DNA from: Sapria himalayana
Taxonomy: Eukaryota; Streptophyta; Magnoliopsida; Malpighiales; Rafflesiaceae
Direction of reading: 5' to 3'
DNA length: 64,000 nt
Assembly: GCA_029783825.1 (NCBI GenBank)
Contig: JAREIK010000801.1
Span: 7,275,981-7,339,980 of the forward strand
In this document: positions 1-11,846 of the stretch, piece by piece
Layout: each line of letters begins with the position of its first letter
Numbering within the stretch: the stretch's first letter is position 1
Position numbers and translations under genes: made by a program
The notes under the pieces: generated by a model
Seen by the model: only the letters and a program-made list of their open reading frames with translations
Databases searched by the model: none
What the model was told of the DNA's origin: nothing

Positions 1-22
1 AATAAAAGGCTTCGTACCTATT

Positions 23-215
23 AGGTATACAGACTCAAATTTCTAATTAGATAAAGATTTAAGAAAACCTACTTCATATTATTTGTTTGCCTTTGGAAGT
101 GGAGTCATAAGTTGAATAAATATCAAGTAATATTGTATTACTAATTACACCATAGAAGCTGAGTATGTAGCAACTTCAAAGTATAATTGATTATGATCTT
201 TTATACAAGAAATGG
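23..215 (+). pseudogene. Ty1/copia RNaseH fragment (decayed)
   Basis: RNaseH of a copia polyprotein, which would degrade the RNA strand during reverse transcription. The plus-strand frame from base 23 reads RYTDSNF, then LDKDLRKPTSYYLFAFGSG, a stop where Trp is usual, and TIEAEYVATSK. These match the copia RNaseH core (YTDSDF...TSGY...GSGVISW...TEAEY). Three in-frame stops sit where Trp or Gln codons are expected, so it is dead. The rest of the element lies off the left edge. It ends abruptly at about 215, where an oppositely oriented copia protease begins, so this is a junction between two insertions. Confidence 0.82.
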
Positions 216-475
216 GAACATTCATCATCACACTTAAATAAATTAGATTTTTGCTCAAGTATGAAATATGCTTCACTACCAAAATAAATTTGAAGGTTCA
301 ATCATACATCTTCATGTTCAACTTCTTACAACCAATTAATTTAACCAATGTGTTATTTATCAAAGTCACATCTCCTCCATTATAAGGCTCATACTAACTA
401 AACCAACTCTGATGAGGAGTCTTGTGCTATGAAACACATGTTTATGAATTAGGTATTCTCATCAACATGAGTAAC
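216..475 (-). pseudogene. Copia-1L aspartic protease remnant
   Basis: Protease plus the start of the pre-integrase region of a copia polyprotein on the minus strand. Reading down from about 460 gives PHQSWFS, a stop, YEPYNGGDVTLINNT, KLNMKMYD and SYLSKNLIYL. These are the conserved blocks downstream of the copia protease active site (W-F...YEP..GG.V..GN, I.MYDG, VP.L..NLISL). The active-site DSG itself is not readable. The same segment recurs at 14,100-14,440, so both belong to one copia family. Nothing of integrase or RT follows, because the element is cut at about 215. Confidence 0.75.
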
Positions 476-539
476 ATAGACCTTGGAAAAATGTAAGTCT
501 CTACCAATAGATGGCTTCTTGATTTCCAAGCCAACTCTC

Positions 540-1112
540 TCTTTGGTCATGAATTGAATACATGATATCACGAACTAAGTTGGCATGCCTTTAAGTCTCC
601 AATAATCTCTCTTGAAATATTCAACTTTACCACACTTCCAACACTTTAATTTCAACTTTTCCACATTATTCAATCTTCCTCTTGATCTGGACTTGCTTCT
701 ATGCTATTATGTCCTTTAGTCTTTAGTCCAACCTCATAAAATAATATATCTTTAGAGTAATTCCCATGACACTTCTTCCTCATATCCTCTGATAGTAATG
801 TTGTAACTATTATCTCATCAGATAACCCTATTATACTATGAATTAGGTAGTGAAAAGATGAATGATCTTATTTTTTAATCATAGTCTAATCAAACATTAA
901 GCTCTCCTTTCTACCTTGTCCAAGTTGACAATTTTCAAAGATGACATCACTAATTTTTGATCACTTGCTATTAGCTTTAGATCTATAATCACAAACCATT
1001 AATATATTTCAGCAAGGAATGCTTCCATTTTTAGCTTCCATAACTCAAAATTGTTTCCCTCATTCATCTCGACATTAACCTCAGATGTTGTCAAACTCAC
1101 TATATTCTACAT
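540..1112 (-). pseudogene. Copia-1L gag remnant
   Basis: Capsid/nucleocapsid gene of a copia element. Near 1,040-1,110 the minus strand reads EVNVEMNEGNNFELWKLKME, the typical N-terminal 'NF.LWK.KM' block of plant copia gag. Near 600-680 it reads RSKSRSRGR, then KCWKCGKVEYFKRDYW, a zinc knuckle of the CX2CX4HX4C type. The His and last Cys of the knuckle have become Tyr, so nucleic-acid binding would be lost. Stops and shifts interrupt the frame. It sits directly downstream of a primer-binding site and a 5' LTR, in the expected order. Confidence 0.78.
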
Positions 1113-1119
1113 GGAACCA

Positions 1120-1134
1120 CACTCTAATACCAAA
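1120..1134 (-). other. primer-binding site (initiator Met tRNA type)
   Basis: The minus strand reads TTTGGTATTAGAGTG immediately inside the LTR, close to the TGGTATCAGAGC used by most plant copia elements. Gag starts just downstream. Confidence 0.65.
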
Positions 1135-1819
1135 TGTTGGGAACATAGTCAAATTTGTTGATACCAAATGTTACGAAATTAAGTGATGGTTAGGGTTATG
1201 AGGTTTCCTAAGAGAAGAAAATAAACACAAAGAAAAAAAAATATACATCAGACAAAGAGAGCTCTTATAGAAAAAATATACTTGCACACTAACAGAAAAG
1301 AGGGGAGTGAGAAGGAAAAGAAGAAAAGAGGAGTGGAAAATATTTTTTTCATTACTGTACCTTATGCAAATACTACACACTAATTTTTAGTTTTCACACA
1401 CTCATCTCTTTCTCTCTCTCTCTTTAACTAAAATATAGAGTCACAACATCATATAATATGTCATGGCTTCATTCATGTTTTGATACCAAAGAACGAGTTA
1501 CAAATTGAATCTTTATGTCACTAGTCGCAACAATACATAATATGTCTTGACTTCTTCAAGTCAAAATATTTCATGACACCAAAGAATAATGTCATGGCTT
1601 CATTAATGTTTCAATAACAAAGGACATGGTCATGACTCAAATCTTTCTGACTTCGAGTTGCAATAACATGAACCATGTTACAATTTCATTTATGTCACGA
1701 CACAAAAGAAAAGGTCATTACTCAAATACATTTTTTCTTGCCATATTGTGACTCATTGTGTTGTTACATAAACCATGTAACAACACAAGACATATTGTGA
1801 CTTATTGTTTAGTGTAGTC
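1135..1819 (-). mobile_element. 5' LTR of Copia-1L
   Basis: Long terminal repeat in minus orientation. It matches the LTRs at 2,568 and 23,497: the same GATACCAAATGTT near the low end, a shared 'agggtt...ggtttc' block, a purine-rich stretch, then repeated catgac/gtcatgac words. About 680 bp are kept, shorter than the ~920 bp of the other copies. The high end meets a gypsy integrase at about 1,820. No coding sequence is present. Confidence 0.7.
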
Positions 1820-2567
1820 TAGTATAATCCAAGTTAATTTTTTCTTGCCACTTCTTAGAACAATAATAAGTTATTAGATTTGATCCTGCATATTTCATCA
1901 CAATGGTTTTTGGGATATATGGTTGTTGTCCATTCACAATTTCAAATAAATTTTATCTCATTCTTTCTTCCAATATAAGTTATAAAAAAATTATGCAACT
2001 TGAATTAGTGTCATCTAATCTCTCTGTGAGGCATTCATCAAATGTTAAAAAAATATCTCTAAAAAAGTATTCACCATTCTTGTATATTGATCGAGTTCAT
2101 GGTGTACACTTGTTTAAAAATTCATATTTGATCTCAACAACTCGAATAGTTCTATTCAAAATCACCATGTAAATGACCATCTCGATCACTGACTGTGGAC
2201 TAAGGATGTCCTAATACTTCACAATATTTCTTAAAAATAGTTTTTTTGCTTTCTCTATTGGACATTCTTTAGTGATAAGAATGAAAGTAATATATTTAAA
2301 GAATTAATTAACTTTTACCATTATGCTCCCAAATCTATCAATTTAGAGAAGTCCCATAATTAAGTCAAAGAAATAAACTTTTTCATGAGTGTGCTAACAT
2401 TTGTAATAGTTGTAGTTGATTCCTAACTATCTTTTACTCCAACTTATTTTGTTGGTAAATTGGACAAGTCTTCACACAGGTTTTTAGATCATTTCTCATA
2501 TGTGGTCAATAATATTGCTCCTATAATAGAGCTATGGTATGATGCATATTTGGATGGACAACTATTA
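1820..2567 (-). pseudogene. Ty3/gypsy integrase fragment of element R
   Basis: Integrase core of a gypsy (chromovirus-like) element, which would insert cDNA into the host chromosome. Minus-strand blocks in order: DFSK/FDLIMGLL, IDRFGSIMVKVN, TKECPIEKAKKLFLRNIVKY, PQSVI, then LMNASQRD, FFYNLYWK and MKYAGSNLITYYCSKKWQE. They correspond to DFI.GLP, VVVDRFSKY, PQSI.SDR, the CHPQTDGQ-downstream region and the KGW-E tail. Frames change several times and the catalytic Asp residues are obscured. Both ends abut Copia-1-type LTRs. The upstream RT/RNaseH of what appears to be the same element lies 22 kb away at 24,411-25,149. Confidence 0.75.
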
Positions 2568-3505
2568 TGATCTAAAAGTCTCAATTATTGGCTATGATAC
2601 CAAATATTGATAATTCACGAGATATTGAGGATGGATGACATATGAGTTTCAAGGTTTCCAAAGAGGGAAATCAACTACAAATAGAATTCTAAAAGAAAAA
2701 AATGTAAATGCACCATTTGAGAAGAGGGAAGAAAGAGAGAAGAAAAGAGGATAAAAAAATATTATCACTATGCATGTTTTGTGGTTGAACAACATTTCTA
2801 TATGCATATACATTTTCACTTTCTTTCTTTCATCTTTCACACACATATATTTTATGTCTCATTTACAAACCTTTAAATAATAACCTTAAAAATCTCTTCA
2901 ACTTATGCTCAAATCACAACATACTATTGCATGCCACAACATTATCCAAGACATGATTCTAGAGAATAGGTCTTGACTTGAATTTTCAAGTTACCAGTCA
3001 CTACCACATAATGCATGTTGTGGCAATAATAATATTATAGCTTAAGTTGAGTTGAGACTTTATAATAAAAGTTGTTATTCCAAAGTTGTCATCTCTAGTC
3101 GCAACCTCTCTTAATAGGTTGCCACTTTATTTATGTCATGACTCAAAGATCTAGATTGCGGCCTCAAACTCTAGTCACTATTCTAACTTTAGTCCTCATG
3201 ACTCCACATAATAGGATGCAACTCCTCCGAAAATCTTTTAGCTTTAGTCTAATCACAACTTAATAGAACATGCTCACAATTCCTCTATAGCTATTCTAGC
3301 TTTAGTCCTATTGTGGCTCAACATAACAGAATCATGATTCCTCTACATATTTTTATCTTTAGTCCATTCATGACTCCATTAAATAGGAAATTGGTTTCTC
3401 AGTACATCTTCAAGCTTTATTGCAGTCAAGACTCTATAGATTAGTATTATGACTCCACTACTTAAACAACAACTTTATAATAAGTATGAATCAATCCTAA
3501 TATTC
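2568..3505 (-). mobile_element. 3' LTR of Copia-1
   Basis: LTR in minus orientation, paired with 23,497-24,410. It shares GTCTCAATTAT, GCTATGATACCAAAT, the GGGAAATCAAC block and the repeated 'ctagctttagtctaatcacaac' phrase (here written in variants). A purine-rich tract on the minus strand at about 3,508-3,530 (GATTGGGTGGAAGAAGAAAT) is the likely polypurine tract and places the LTR start near 3,505. Decayed and with many catgac words. Confidence 0.72.
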
Positions 3506-3529
3506 TTTAACTTATAAAATATTTCTTCT

Positions 3530-4950
3530 TCCACCCAATCACAACTTTGCACCACTAGAATTGCACCAAACTCAAAATTTTCATCAAGTAATTAGCAACA
3601 TTCTTTTTCATATAAAATTTTTCTAACCAAACTAGATTTTGTTCAACTTGCTTCTAGATAAAATAGTATTGAATCTCAATGTGCATTGTTCTTAACTGAA
3701 TGTTTTAAGTCCCTTTGCTCAAAACCAAGATTTGCATATAGTCTTCATATCCAAATAACTTTTTTACTCACATGAGTATGAACCATATATTATATCTTCA
3801 TGGATGAAAGGACAACTACAACTTGTAGATTTTTAGATATTCATCTCTCCATACTAGTCATCATTAACCGATCCACTAACTTGAAAGATCTCTTCATTGT
3901 TTTTTTCACTAAATTGTAATATATAATCAAGAGTACCATAGAGATACCTTAGTACTTTTTTGATCACATTCTAATGCTCATTTCTCACATTAGATATAAA
4001 TCTTCTCAACACTCCCATAATATATGAAACATTAGGTTAGTACATATACCATACATACACGAGGCTAACAATTGTTTTGGCATACAAAACGAGAAGCATA
4101 TCTTCCTTCTCTAGTAGAGTAATAGATCATTACTTGGTTATTAGCTTCATACCAGTCACCATAGAAGTCTTCACTTGTTTGTATCTTTGAAGTATATCTT
4201 TCACAAACCTTTTGTTTTCCTAGACACATTGTTTTCTACACCCAATCTATTTTAATTTTCATGCTAAGTATAGAGTTTTTTGCCCAAAGATCAATTATAT
4301 CTAACTTCTTGGCAAGTAATCTTTTCACCAAAATTATCATATCAATTTATTTCTCACCATTAACATGGAATCCACATATAAGGTCAGAATGATAAATTTT
4401 TTTGTAACCTTTTAGTGTAAACATAATAGTCAGTCTCACATCTACTAAATCATCCTAGTTGTAATAGAAATGAATCAAACTTTTAATATAACTTTCGAGA
4501 AGATTATTTCAGCTTATACAAAGACTTAGCTTGCACACCAAGTTTTCTTTATAATTCACCTTCAACTCATTTAACTACATTAATTTTTTTTTTTCCATTA
4601 TTACCATGATGAAATGTTATCTCAAAATCTAGCTACTCAAATTTTAGGTAATACTTTGTTGTAATATTTAACATCACCTAGATTTAGGTCATCTTTGTTA
4701 CAATTGAAAAGATCTCATCATAGTCAATGACATACACTTAAGAATACTTCCTTGGAAACTAGTCTTACCTTGTATTTTTTCTATCTTGGCATCAACCTTT
4801 AATTTTTACTTATAAACCTACTTCAATCTTATTTCCTTTTGATTCAAGAGCAACTTAACAAGATTCTATGTTTCATTCTCCCCCAAGGATTATAGTTCCT
4901 TCTTCGTGGATTGCTCCTACTTCATTGATCCCCTGGTGGCTTTTGCCTCC
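3530..4950 (-). pseudogene. Copia-1 reverse transcriptase and RNaseH
   Basis: Catalytic part of the copia polyprotein. Reading down from 4,950: YKVRLVSKEVFLSV (usual YKARLVAKGF), SLYKLK-like text, DSFLLQLG, RCETDYYVYTKR, then LYVDSMLMV at about 4,380 where YVDD is expected, so the second catalytic Asp is changed. RNaseH follows: VSGSVNDDYW, EMNI..KSTS, VIWI.RLYANLGFEQRDL and MHIEIQYYFI, the standard copia ending TKHIDIRYHF. Many stops. The upstream part is cut by Z at about 4,970; the downstream part runs into the polypurine tract and the 3' LTR. Confidence 0.82.
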
Positions 4951-4974
4951 AACACAATTGGCGTTCATTTAACA

Positions 4975-7168
4975 TAATATATTATGAATTATATGCACTA
5001 CTGATTGCATTTTTTATATAGACTAAATCACTATTTTTTAACAGTCTCATTGAGATTATAATTAGATCTAGTCTATGATATTGCAAGTGTAAATGTTATA
5101 CAAGTAGTAAAAAATAAATATAAGTCTAGATATCATTCCTAGTGATATTGACAAGAATTGAATTGTCAACTACCCAAACTACTAAAGATTCACATTACTT
5201 GAACTATTAAAAAGAATATTTTTTGATACTAACTAAAAGATAATAAAAATTAAAGAACTAAAACTTAAAAAAAAACTCAACTATAATCCACAAAGATAAA
5301 TTAGACTAGATCAATTATTTTGGAGAAGCTTACACTGACACAATGTGTAGTGGTATGGTTAATTCCTATACACTTATCTATCATAGTTTATTTCTAGAGT
5401 AAAGTTGAATATTTTAAAGCACAATTATCGTGAAGTCTTGGATCTCTCTCTATAGTTTTATCTTTTACCACTTAGATTTCCTTGCTTCCCTAGAAATCTA
5501 AGATCTAAGTGGTTATTATAGTAGCTTGAGCCATCTTATGAGAATTGAGTATTTTTCTTTCTCAATACTTCATACCCATTTCTGATGACTACAAGTTTTT
5601 TTCTTCCCAAGACATGGGTGTTGCAAGTCTATGCAAATGGTTGGTGTCATATTCCTTTAAATCTTAGAGAGTTTTCTCTTCCCTTGATTGGATCTAAGCC
5701 AATACAAGGACATCGATTTCTCTAAAGATTAATGTGATATCTCTAGTGATATATCTAGAGAATCACTCCACTTTTTTATCTCTGAGAAAATGGGGGCATA
5801 TCTACATAAACTAGTAATGTTCTTTTTTTCACTACTATTAGCCTAACATATCCACTTAATAGATTGTTCACTACCCCTCAAGAATTTTCCTTCTTTTTGT
5901 CACTTAGAGCACCTCTCAAAATTAAGTGTAGGATACAATGAATTATGGGTGTTCGATACTAACATAGGGAACAAGTATTTGAAGTACACACTAGTCTAGT
6001 AGATTTAACCTTTTGCTTCCAGGGAACTCTCACTAATTCCTATATAAAAGAATATGCTCAATAGCTAAATGCCTAAATCAATTCAGTAAAGATTTCACTT
6101 AGATATTAATAGATTTCAATTACTTATGGACCACAAATAGTGTGAAGAATAAGGTGATTTCTTTTAACTAAATCATAAGATTTCATGTAATTTGTTCCTG
6201 CTCAAAAATAATACAACCAGTATGTCATAAAAATTAAGCAACACTTATTTAGATTCATGCTTATGACAAGCAAAGTTATAGATCCAAAACGAAACAATTC
6301 AAATCAATGTTAATTTACTCTAGATCTATGCTAAAAGAAGAAAAGAAAAAAAAATAATTTGAGCTATCAGCTACTAGTCTCCTAGGTCACCTCCTGAACC
6401 TTTTTTCAAGAAAAAGAATAAATTTTTTATGGTATGTACTAGCACAAGGTTCTAAGGTTATTTTTGAAAAATCTAGAATGATTGGCCCAACTTCGAATTC
6501 TTTGTCGGGACCTCCAAATCTCATTTTATTCTCATTTCTTTGTCACACACAAATATTGATATCACAACTAATTTTTATGTAATGACCAAATCCTAATATT
6601 ACGACTATTTCTATTGTCGATACCAAGTTCTGATATCACGACTAATTTTGATATCATTACCAATTTTGCTGTCAAGATATTTTTTTGATGTCACGACTAG
6701 TTCTACTATCATGACCAAATTCTGATATCATGACCAAATTTTGATGTCATGACTTATTCTAAAGTCATGATTAGATTTCCATCTTGTGATTCTTTGCTAA
6801 AATACTTTATGCATGACAGTAATTTTCTTGTCATGACCTTGCATAAATCATTCTTCCATGATGTCTAAAAAATATGTCATGACAGACTTTGTCTCTCCTT
6901 TTTCCAACTATTGGTTATGATATCATTCATTAGTTAAGACTTTATTTTTAGTTCTTGTTCTTTTTTTTGCAATAAAAAGTTTATTTTGTCGTGACATAAT
7001 TGATTTAACCAATTTCCTAGATTTTGTATCCATTTTCCTTCTTATAATTGAAAACCTACAAAACTATGATAAGTGTGACTTTTTATCCTTCAACCATAAA
7101 ATTCACTCCTAAACATGAAAATATGATAGAAAAATAGACTAAAAAATTGATGACTATTTGGCTCATCA
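4975..7168 (-). mobile_element. 3' LTR of Z (Tat type, ~2.2 kb)
   Basis: The minus strand starts TGATGAGCC at 7,168, next to a polypurine tract. The low end is approximate: Copia-1 RT coding stops near 4,950. Its first ~700 bp match, inverted, the sequence from 63,307 to the right edge. It contains a ~20-bp imperfect tandem repeat (6,540-6,890). No coding potential. Confidence 0.7.
6540..6890 (-). repeat. ~20-bp imperfect tandem array with GTCATGAC core
   Basis: Units of the form TGATATCATGACCAAATT repeat with 18-21 bp spacing inside the Z LTR. The core varies among GTCATGAC, GTCACGAC and diverged forms (exact cores at 6,690, 6,746, 6,830 and 6,876). The same array in the opposite orientation is at 63,668-63,920. 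Confidence 0.7.
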
Positions 7169-7182
7169 AATTCTCCCAAACT
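7169..7182 (-). other. polypurine tract of Z
   Basis: The minus strand reads TTTGGGAGAATT directly before the LTR start TGATGAGC. This is the usual Tat arrangement and would prime plus-strand DNA synthesis. Confidence 0.65.
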
Positions 7183-7764
7183 TGATATCAGGAGGTAGTT
7201 TTAAATATAATCCACAATAAGAAAATAAAATACAATAACAAAATTTTCTAACAAATTATCACATCATTTAATTCCTTGAACTTGTTGACTTTTATTCTAG
7301 TTTGAATATGCTTGGAAAAGAAAGGAAAAATTTGGAGATTTTTGAAAGCTCATTTTCTTATCTTGAGAGGTAATTTTGACAAGATGTCGGGAGATTCACA
7401 GTTTAAGGTGAAATGATTATAATCAAATTTAGGAAAGGTTAAATTAGGTCTTTTCTTCTTCTTTGCCTCCTTCTTAATCATCCAGAAAATTCCATGAGTC
7501 ATTTTTGCCATGACATATTGATCATCTTACTTACTTTCTAAGGAGTTTACAGGACACTAGATGTCTATCAAACATTCAAGAAAGTTAACCATGTTTTTTA
7601 TTGATGAGATCTAAGTTCTTGTGTCATATTTTCCATCTATATGTATTGTTGTCTTCCAACTCCTGGTCGCCTGCTCCCAATTTCTTATCAAATTCTTTAA
7701 ATTGCACATGGTAGAGGTATTTGAAACTCTTGACTTGTTCTAATATTTTAGCATCAAAATTTGA

Positions 7765-9252
7765 CTACCTTTCTATTGTGAAAGTTAGTAGTTCCAAGTA
7801 CCTATTGCTTTGCGCCTTCACGAATTTTTCAAAACTCACCTTCATTAGTTGTAACATCTCCTTCTCCCATTCCTTCCTTTCTTCCCTCCAAATTTCCTTT
7901 TTTCTATCCCAAGTTTTTTTCCATTGTTGATCCCTCCTTTTAAGTTCTACTTCCCAAGTATCTTCCTTTAGTTTCTGATTAATTTTCCACTTATTTTCTT
8001 TTTCTTCCATATCCTTTTTCATGGAGATCAACATATCCTTAATTTCTAAGGTTATTTTTTCCATTCTTGAGCTTTCACCTACTTTCTTGTTCTGAGTTCT
8101 GAATGAGGCTAATGAGTAAACAAGAGGATTTATTTCTTCTAGTGGTGAAGGCCCTATTCTAATGGGAGTAGGAAATTCTTCCTCTTCTTGTTTTTTTATT
8201 TTTTGTTGTCTTAGGAGTATGGGCTTTTTATGGCTCCTATTCTAAGTTTTTTCACAATCTTCTTCCTCCTATAAGTTGTTCTCGACCATGACAACTTCTT
8301 TTTACTTTATATTTCTTAGTCCCTTAATTACCCCTATTAAAGTCAAAACAGAGACTCATGGGAATAATTCTTCTCTCATTCTTTTTTTCACCCCAACCAT
8401 AAGGCACAACTTGGTGATCAATGCTGGGTGAGGAATCGACTATCTTTTGTTGCCTTGATGGTATCTCAATATTATGGTCTCTAGGATTGCCCCCATTTGG
8501 ATCTTTTACCCCTCCAAGATGGCATACGGTAGCAAAGCTTCTGGTTCTTTGAGGTTGCATACATGTTTGGTTGGAGCTATAACTAATAAAATAAAATACA
8601 ACCAACATTTAGCCTATTCTATAAGATTAATTTGGCTTATGGAATTATGTGCTTTTTGCTTGCTAATCTCCCAATTTCCCTTACCATTTATCAGTCTTTT
8701 AATAATTTTATCATTGATCTAGGAAATCCATCATCTTTTTAAACCTAAACCCATATTTCTGATGCTTGAGTTGGTACAACTCATTTATGGGGTTTCCTCA
8801 AATGGAACCCAAATTCTTCTAACATAGATAATTTTCTTCTTCATTTCCACCAAATTTGAGTAGAACTTCTTTACCATTGGAGCATATCTTGGCCTCTGAT
8901 ACTCATAGAAGATTCTATAATCCAGCTGCTCAATTTTATTTTCAAAGAATGGGATAAATTTCCCAAACCCTCTCTCTCTCTGATAAAATCTTCCCCAGAG
9001 TAGTGTTTCTGCTAGGTGGAGTGTACTTCATCAGAAATGAATGCTTCACATTCCACTTCTTACTCCTCATGTGTGTTAATCCTTTTTCTCTTTCTTATTC
9101 CTTTTAAGTGGCTCTGATTCATCTAGAGCTTCTAGTTCTCCCCCACGAGTTTGTCTTTGTTGGAGGTTCTAGTAAAACTTTCTTCTTTTGTTGTTCATTT
9201 TCTTTCATGATCTCCATCAGGTTGGAGATAAAGCTCTGGTTCTTATGCATTT
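7765..9252 (-). pseudogene. Z accessory ORF: plant transposon-protein (Transposase_32-like) domain plus coiled coil
   Basis: Extra ORF between pol and the 3' LTR, as in many Tat elements. From 9,252 the minus strand reads MHKNQSFISNLMEIMKEN. At 8,850-8,960 follow FGKFIPFFENKIEQL, YEYQRPRYAPMVKKFYSNL and VRRIWVPFEE, then NGKGNWEI and AKCWLYFISY near 8,590-8,690. These blocks resemble the 'putative plant transposon protein' domain (PF20167), whose function is unknown. The C-terminal ~99 residues (8,064-7,765) are open and extremely rich in Lys, Glu and Trp, predicting a coiled coil. Several stops precede them. The assignment is from motif recall, not a search. A plus-strand relative is at 54,180-55,448. 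Confidence 0.62.
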
Positions 9253-10395
9253 GGATTTGGATTTGGTCTTATCAGGAACTATCATGATGAAAATAGGGAT
9301 GTTAGGGTATTAGGTTCGAATGACTCGCAAAGAACAATAAATTTTTTGGGTTGGAAATATTAAAGTAGAAGTAGAATTGTCTGAGTATTTTTTAATTGAA
9401 GTTCACATATTGGGCTTAGAGTTCAAGTATGCATGTCACGACTTTACTCTTGGTGGGACAACAAAATTATTGTGAGCATGTCAGGACTTTAATTTTGGTG
9501 GGCTTGAAATTTAAGTGCATGTGTCATGACTTAATTTCTATTTGTCCCAACATACGTCATTCATTCAATTATTTTATGTCATGACACACCTAAGTTTGTC
9601 ATGACTTAAAGTAATCTTCGAGATCTAATTCTTGTTTGTTTGTTGAGACTTACTTGATTTTCTTCTTTTGGTGTTGCAAAATTTTGGCTAGATCACGATA
9701 TTTCTTTTTTTGGTTACAACATAAATTTCTATCATTTTATATATAAAATAATTTATCTACTCTGTCAAAAGAATATGATTTTTTTCATGACATTAAACTA
9801 TTTTGATATCTAAAAATGGTGTCGCAGCTGAATTCGTGTTGTGACATGAGTTTACCTTGTTTAAAATTTTTAATTATTATTATGACCTCAGAAAATATGT
9901 TACAACCAAAATTAAGTCTCATTTCTCAGTTTCTTATCATGATCAATGCCAATTTTTCATGACGAATAAAAAAAGGTGTCATTCTTTTTGGTTGATTGTG
10001 TAAACCATGAAATTTCATTTCCTTAAGGATCTGCATGCTCCTTGACAAATATAATATGTTTAGCTCATCATTATCATGAAAATATCCAATTAAACACTCC
10101 TATCAAGACTCTTTCTTTTCTTGCTTCTAAAATTTTCTTTCCCCAAACTCAAAATCAAACATCTTTTTAAAATTACCTTATGTGAGAAAGATAATATTCC
10201 CTTTTCAGTCTAATCTTCCCTTTCTTCTCAATGGATATTTTTTAGCTATTTTTTTATTCTGTGCTGATTTTTCTTCTATCTTATAAAACTCTACAAATAA
10301 CTTATCAAGAAAAATATTAATAATAAATTCTAAACTATGAAAAAGAAATGATAAGAAGAAATACATTTAAATACTCAGATCAAACTCTTATATGA
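9253..10395 (-). other. non-coding spacer of Z between integrase and the accessory ORF
   Basis: No coherent translation on either strand. The segment 9,400-9,990 is dense in GTCATGAC/GTCACGAC words (9,435; 9,523; 9,578; 9,598), like the LTRs. It may be a decayed LTR inserted here or a leader for the accessory ORF; the sequence does not decide. Confidence 0.45.
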
Positions 10396-11255
10396 GTTGT
10401 CTCCCATTAGTAATTCAATTTTAGTCCCTAACTAGACTATACTGTTAGCTGCTCCTAACCTCAAAAATAATTTTTTCTATAGGCATTTCATCTTGTTTGA
10501 ACTCATTTTCTACTAAGGGTAATGCTTAAGTCTTTGACTATTCACCTTAAACTCTTCTCCAACACTAGTTCTCACTCTTACTATCTCAAAAGTTGTAATT
10601 GTTACTAGTATATATGGACCACTCCATTTTGACTTCAGGTTTCCTATAAATAGTTTTAGTCTATAATTAAAAAGTAAACTTGATCTTCCGCCTTGTATTC
10701 TCTCCTCAAAATTCTTTTATCATGTCATTTTTTTTTGCTTTATCCTTAAGATTCTATTATTCTCATATGCTTCATTTCTAAACTCTTCTAGCTCATTAAT
10801 ATGGAGTAATATTTCTTTTTTAGCAGCCTTAAAATCAAAATTCAATTGTTTGATGGCACACATTACTTTGTATTCTAATTCTAGAGGTAGGTGACAAGGT
10901 TCCCAAAGACAATTTAGTATGAGGATATTCCAATGGGAGCTTTAAATACTTTTCTATATGCCCATAATGCATCATCCATCCTTAAGGACCAATCTTTTCT
11001 ACTTAAGCTCATAGTTTTTTTCTACAATCCTTTTAATCTTTATATTGAAAATTTTAGCCTGACTATTAGTCTAAGGTTGATATGCCAAACTTAATATGTG
11101 TTTAATCCAATATCTACTCATTAGTTTCTCAACTACCTTATTGAAAAAATGACTTCTTCTATCATTTATGATAGTTCTAGGTATCTCAAATATGTCAGAA
11201 TATTGTTTTGAATGAATCCCACCATTGTATTAGCATCATTTTTTGGAAAAGCAGT
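10396..11255 (-). pseudogene. Z integrase, C-terminal two thirds
   Basis: From 11,255 the minus strand reads ETAFPKNDANTMVGFI, IPRTIINDRRSHFFNKVVEK, RYWIKHILSLAYQP.TNSQA, CHLPLELEYK and AIKQLNFDFKAAKKE. LLFNYRLKLFIGNLKSKW, SGPYIL and FKVNSQRLKHY follow. These are the Tat/Athila integrase core and its C-terminal FKVNGQRLK..Y block. The zinc finger and first catalytic Asp are absent because the sequence joins directly to the RT at about 11,255. Frameshifts are present and the protein is not functional. Confidence 0.85.
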
Positions 11256-11700
11256 TTCCACTATCCTGCAAACCTATCAAACATATAATCAATGACATGC
11301 AATGAGAAATGATCTTTCTTGGTTAGAGTGTTTAATTTTCTATAATCTCGGCATACCCTTGATTTTGTTATAGTTCTTGTAGGAAATAACTTATTTTTAA
11401 AATTTTTGATCATAGTGAATCCACTCATCTTAGGAACCATATGAATTGGGCTCACCCAAGTGCTGTCTAATATTGCATTTATTTTTTCAGCATTAAACCA
11501 CTTCAAAACATCCCCCCTAAATACTTTCTTCATTATAGGGTTCAATCTTCTTTGATGCTCTATTTAATCCTTTGTATTATCCTCCAACAAAATTTTATGT
11601 ATATAAATTGATAAACTGATACCCTTAAAATCTTATATAAACCAAGCAATAACTTTTTAATATATTTTTATGACCTTCAATAGCTTTTGTTCTTTAATTT
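11256..11700 (-). pseudogene. Z reverse transcriptase, N-terminal part only
   Basis: The minus strand reads FKGISLSIYIHKILLED, then an open stretch from 11,545 beginning NPIMKKVFRGDVLKW. DSTWVSPIHMVPK and RVCRDYRKLN follow, and it ends DYMFDRFAG at about 11,261. These are the fingers of gypsy RT (DS.WVSP, RVC.DYRKLN, ..R.AG). The catalytic YxDD, thumb and RNaseH are missing: the next residues are integrase. The 94-residue uninterrupted piece is one of the better preserved in the window. Confidence 0.88.
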
Positions 11701-11846
11701 CAATCAATGTAGCAGATATAATCATAGGTTTGGCCTTTTTTGATTCTAGAAAAGCATATTTCATATGGTTTGAAAATTCTTTTAAATGTAGCCCATCTAT
11801 ACTTATCCTTTGTTGATTTTCCTTCTCTACACTACTGCAAGAACTT

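Noticed and set aside
1903..2172. 89-residue plus-strand frame
   Set aside because: Antisense to gypsy integrase; the minus strand carries the conserved blocks.
8474..8722. 82-residue plus-strand frame
   Set aside because: Antisense to the Z accessory ORF, which shows family motifs on the minus strand.
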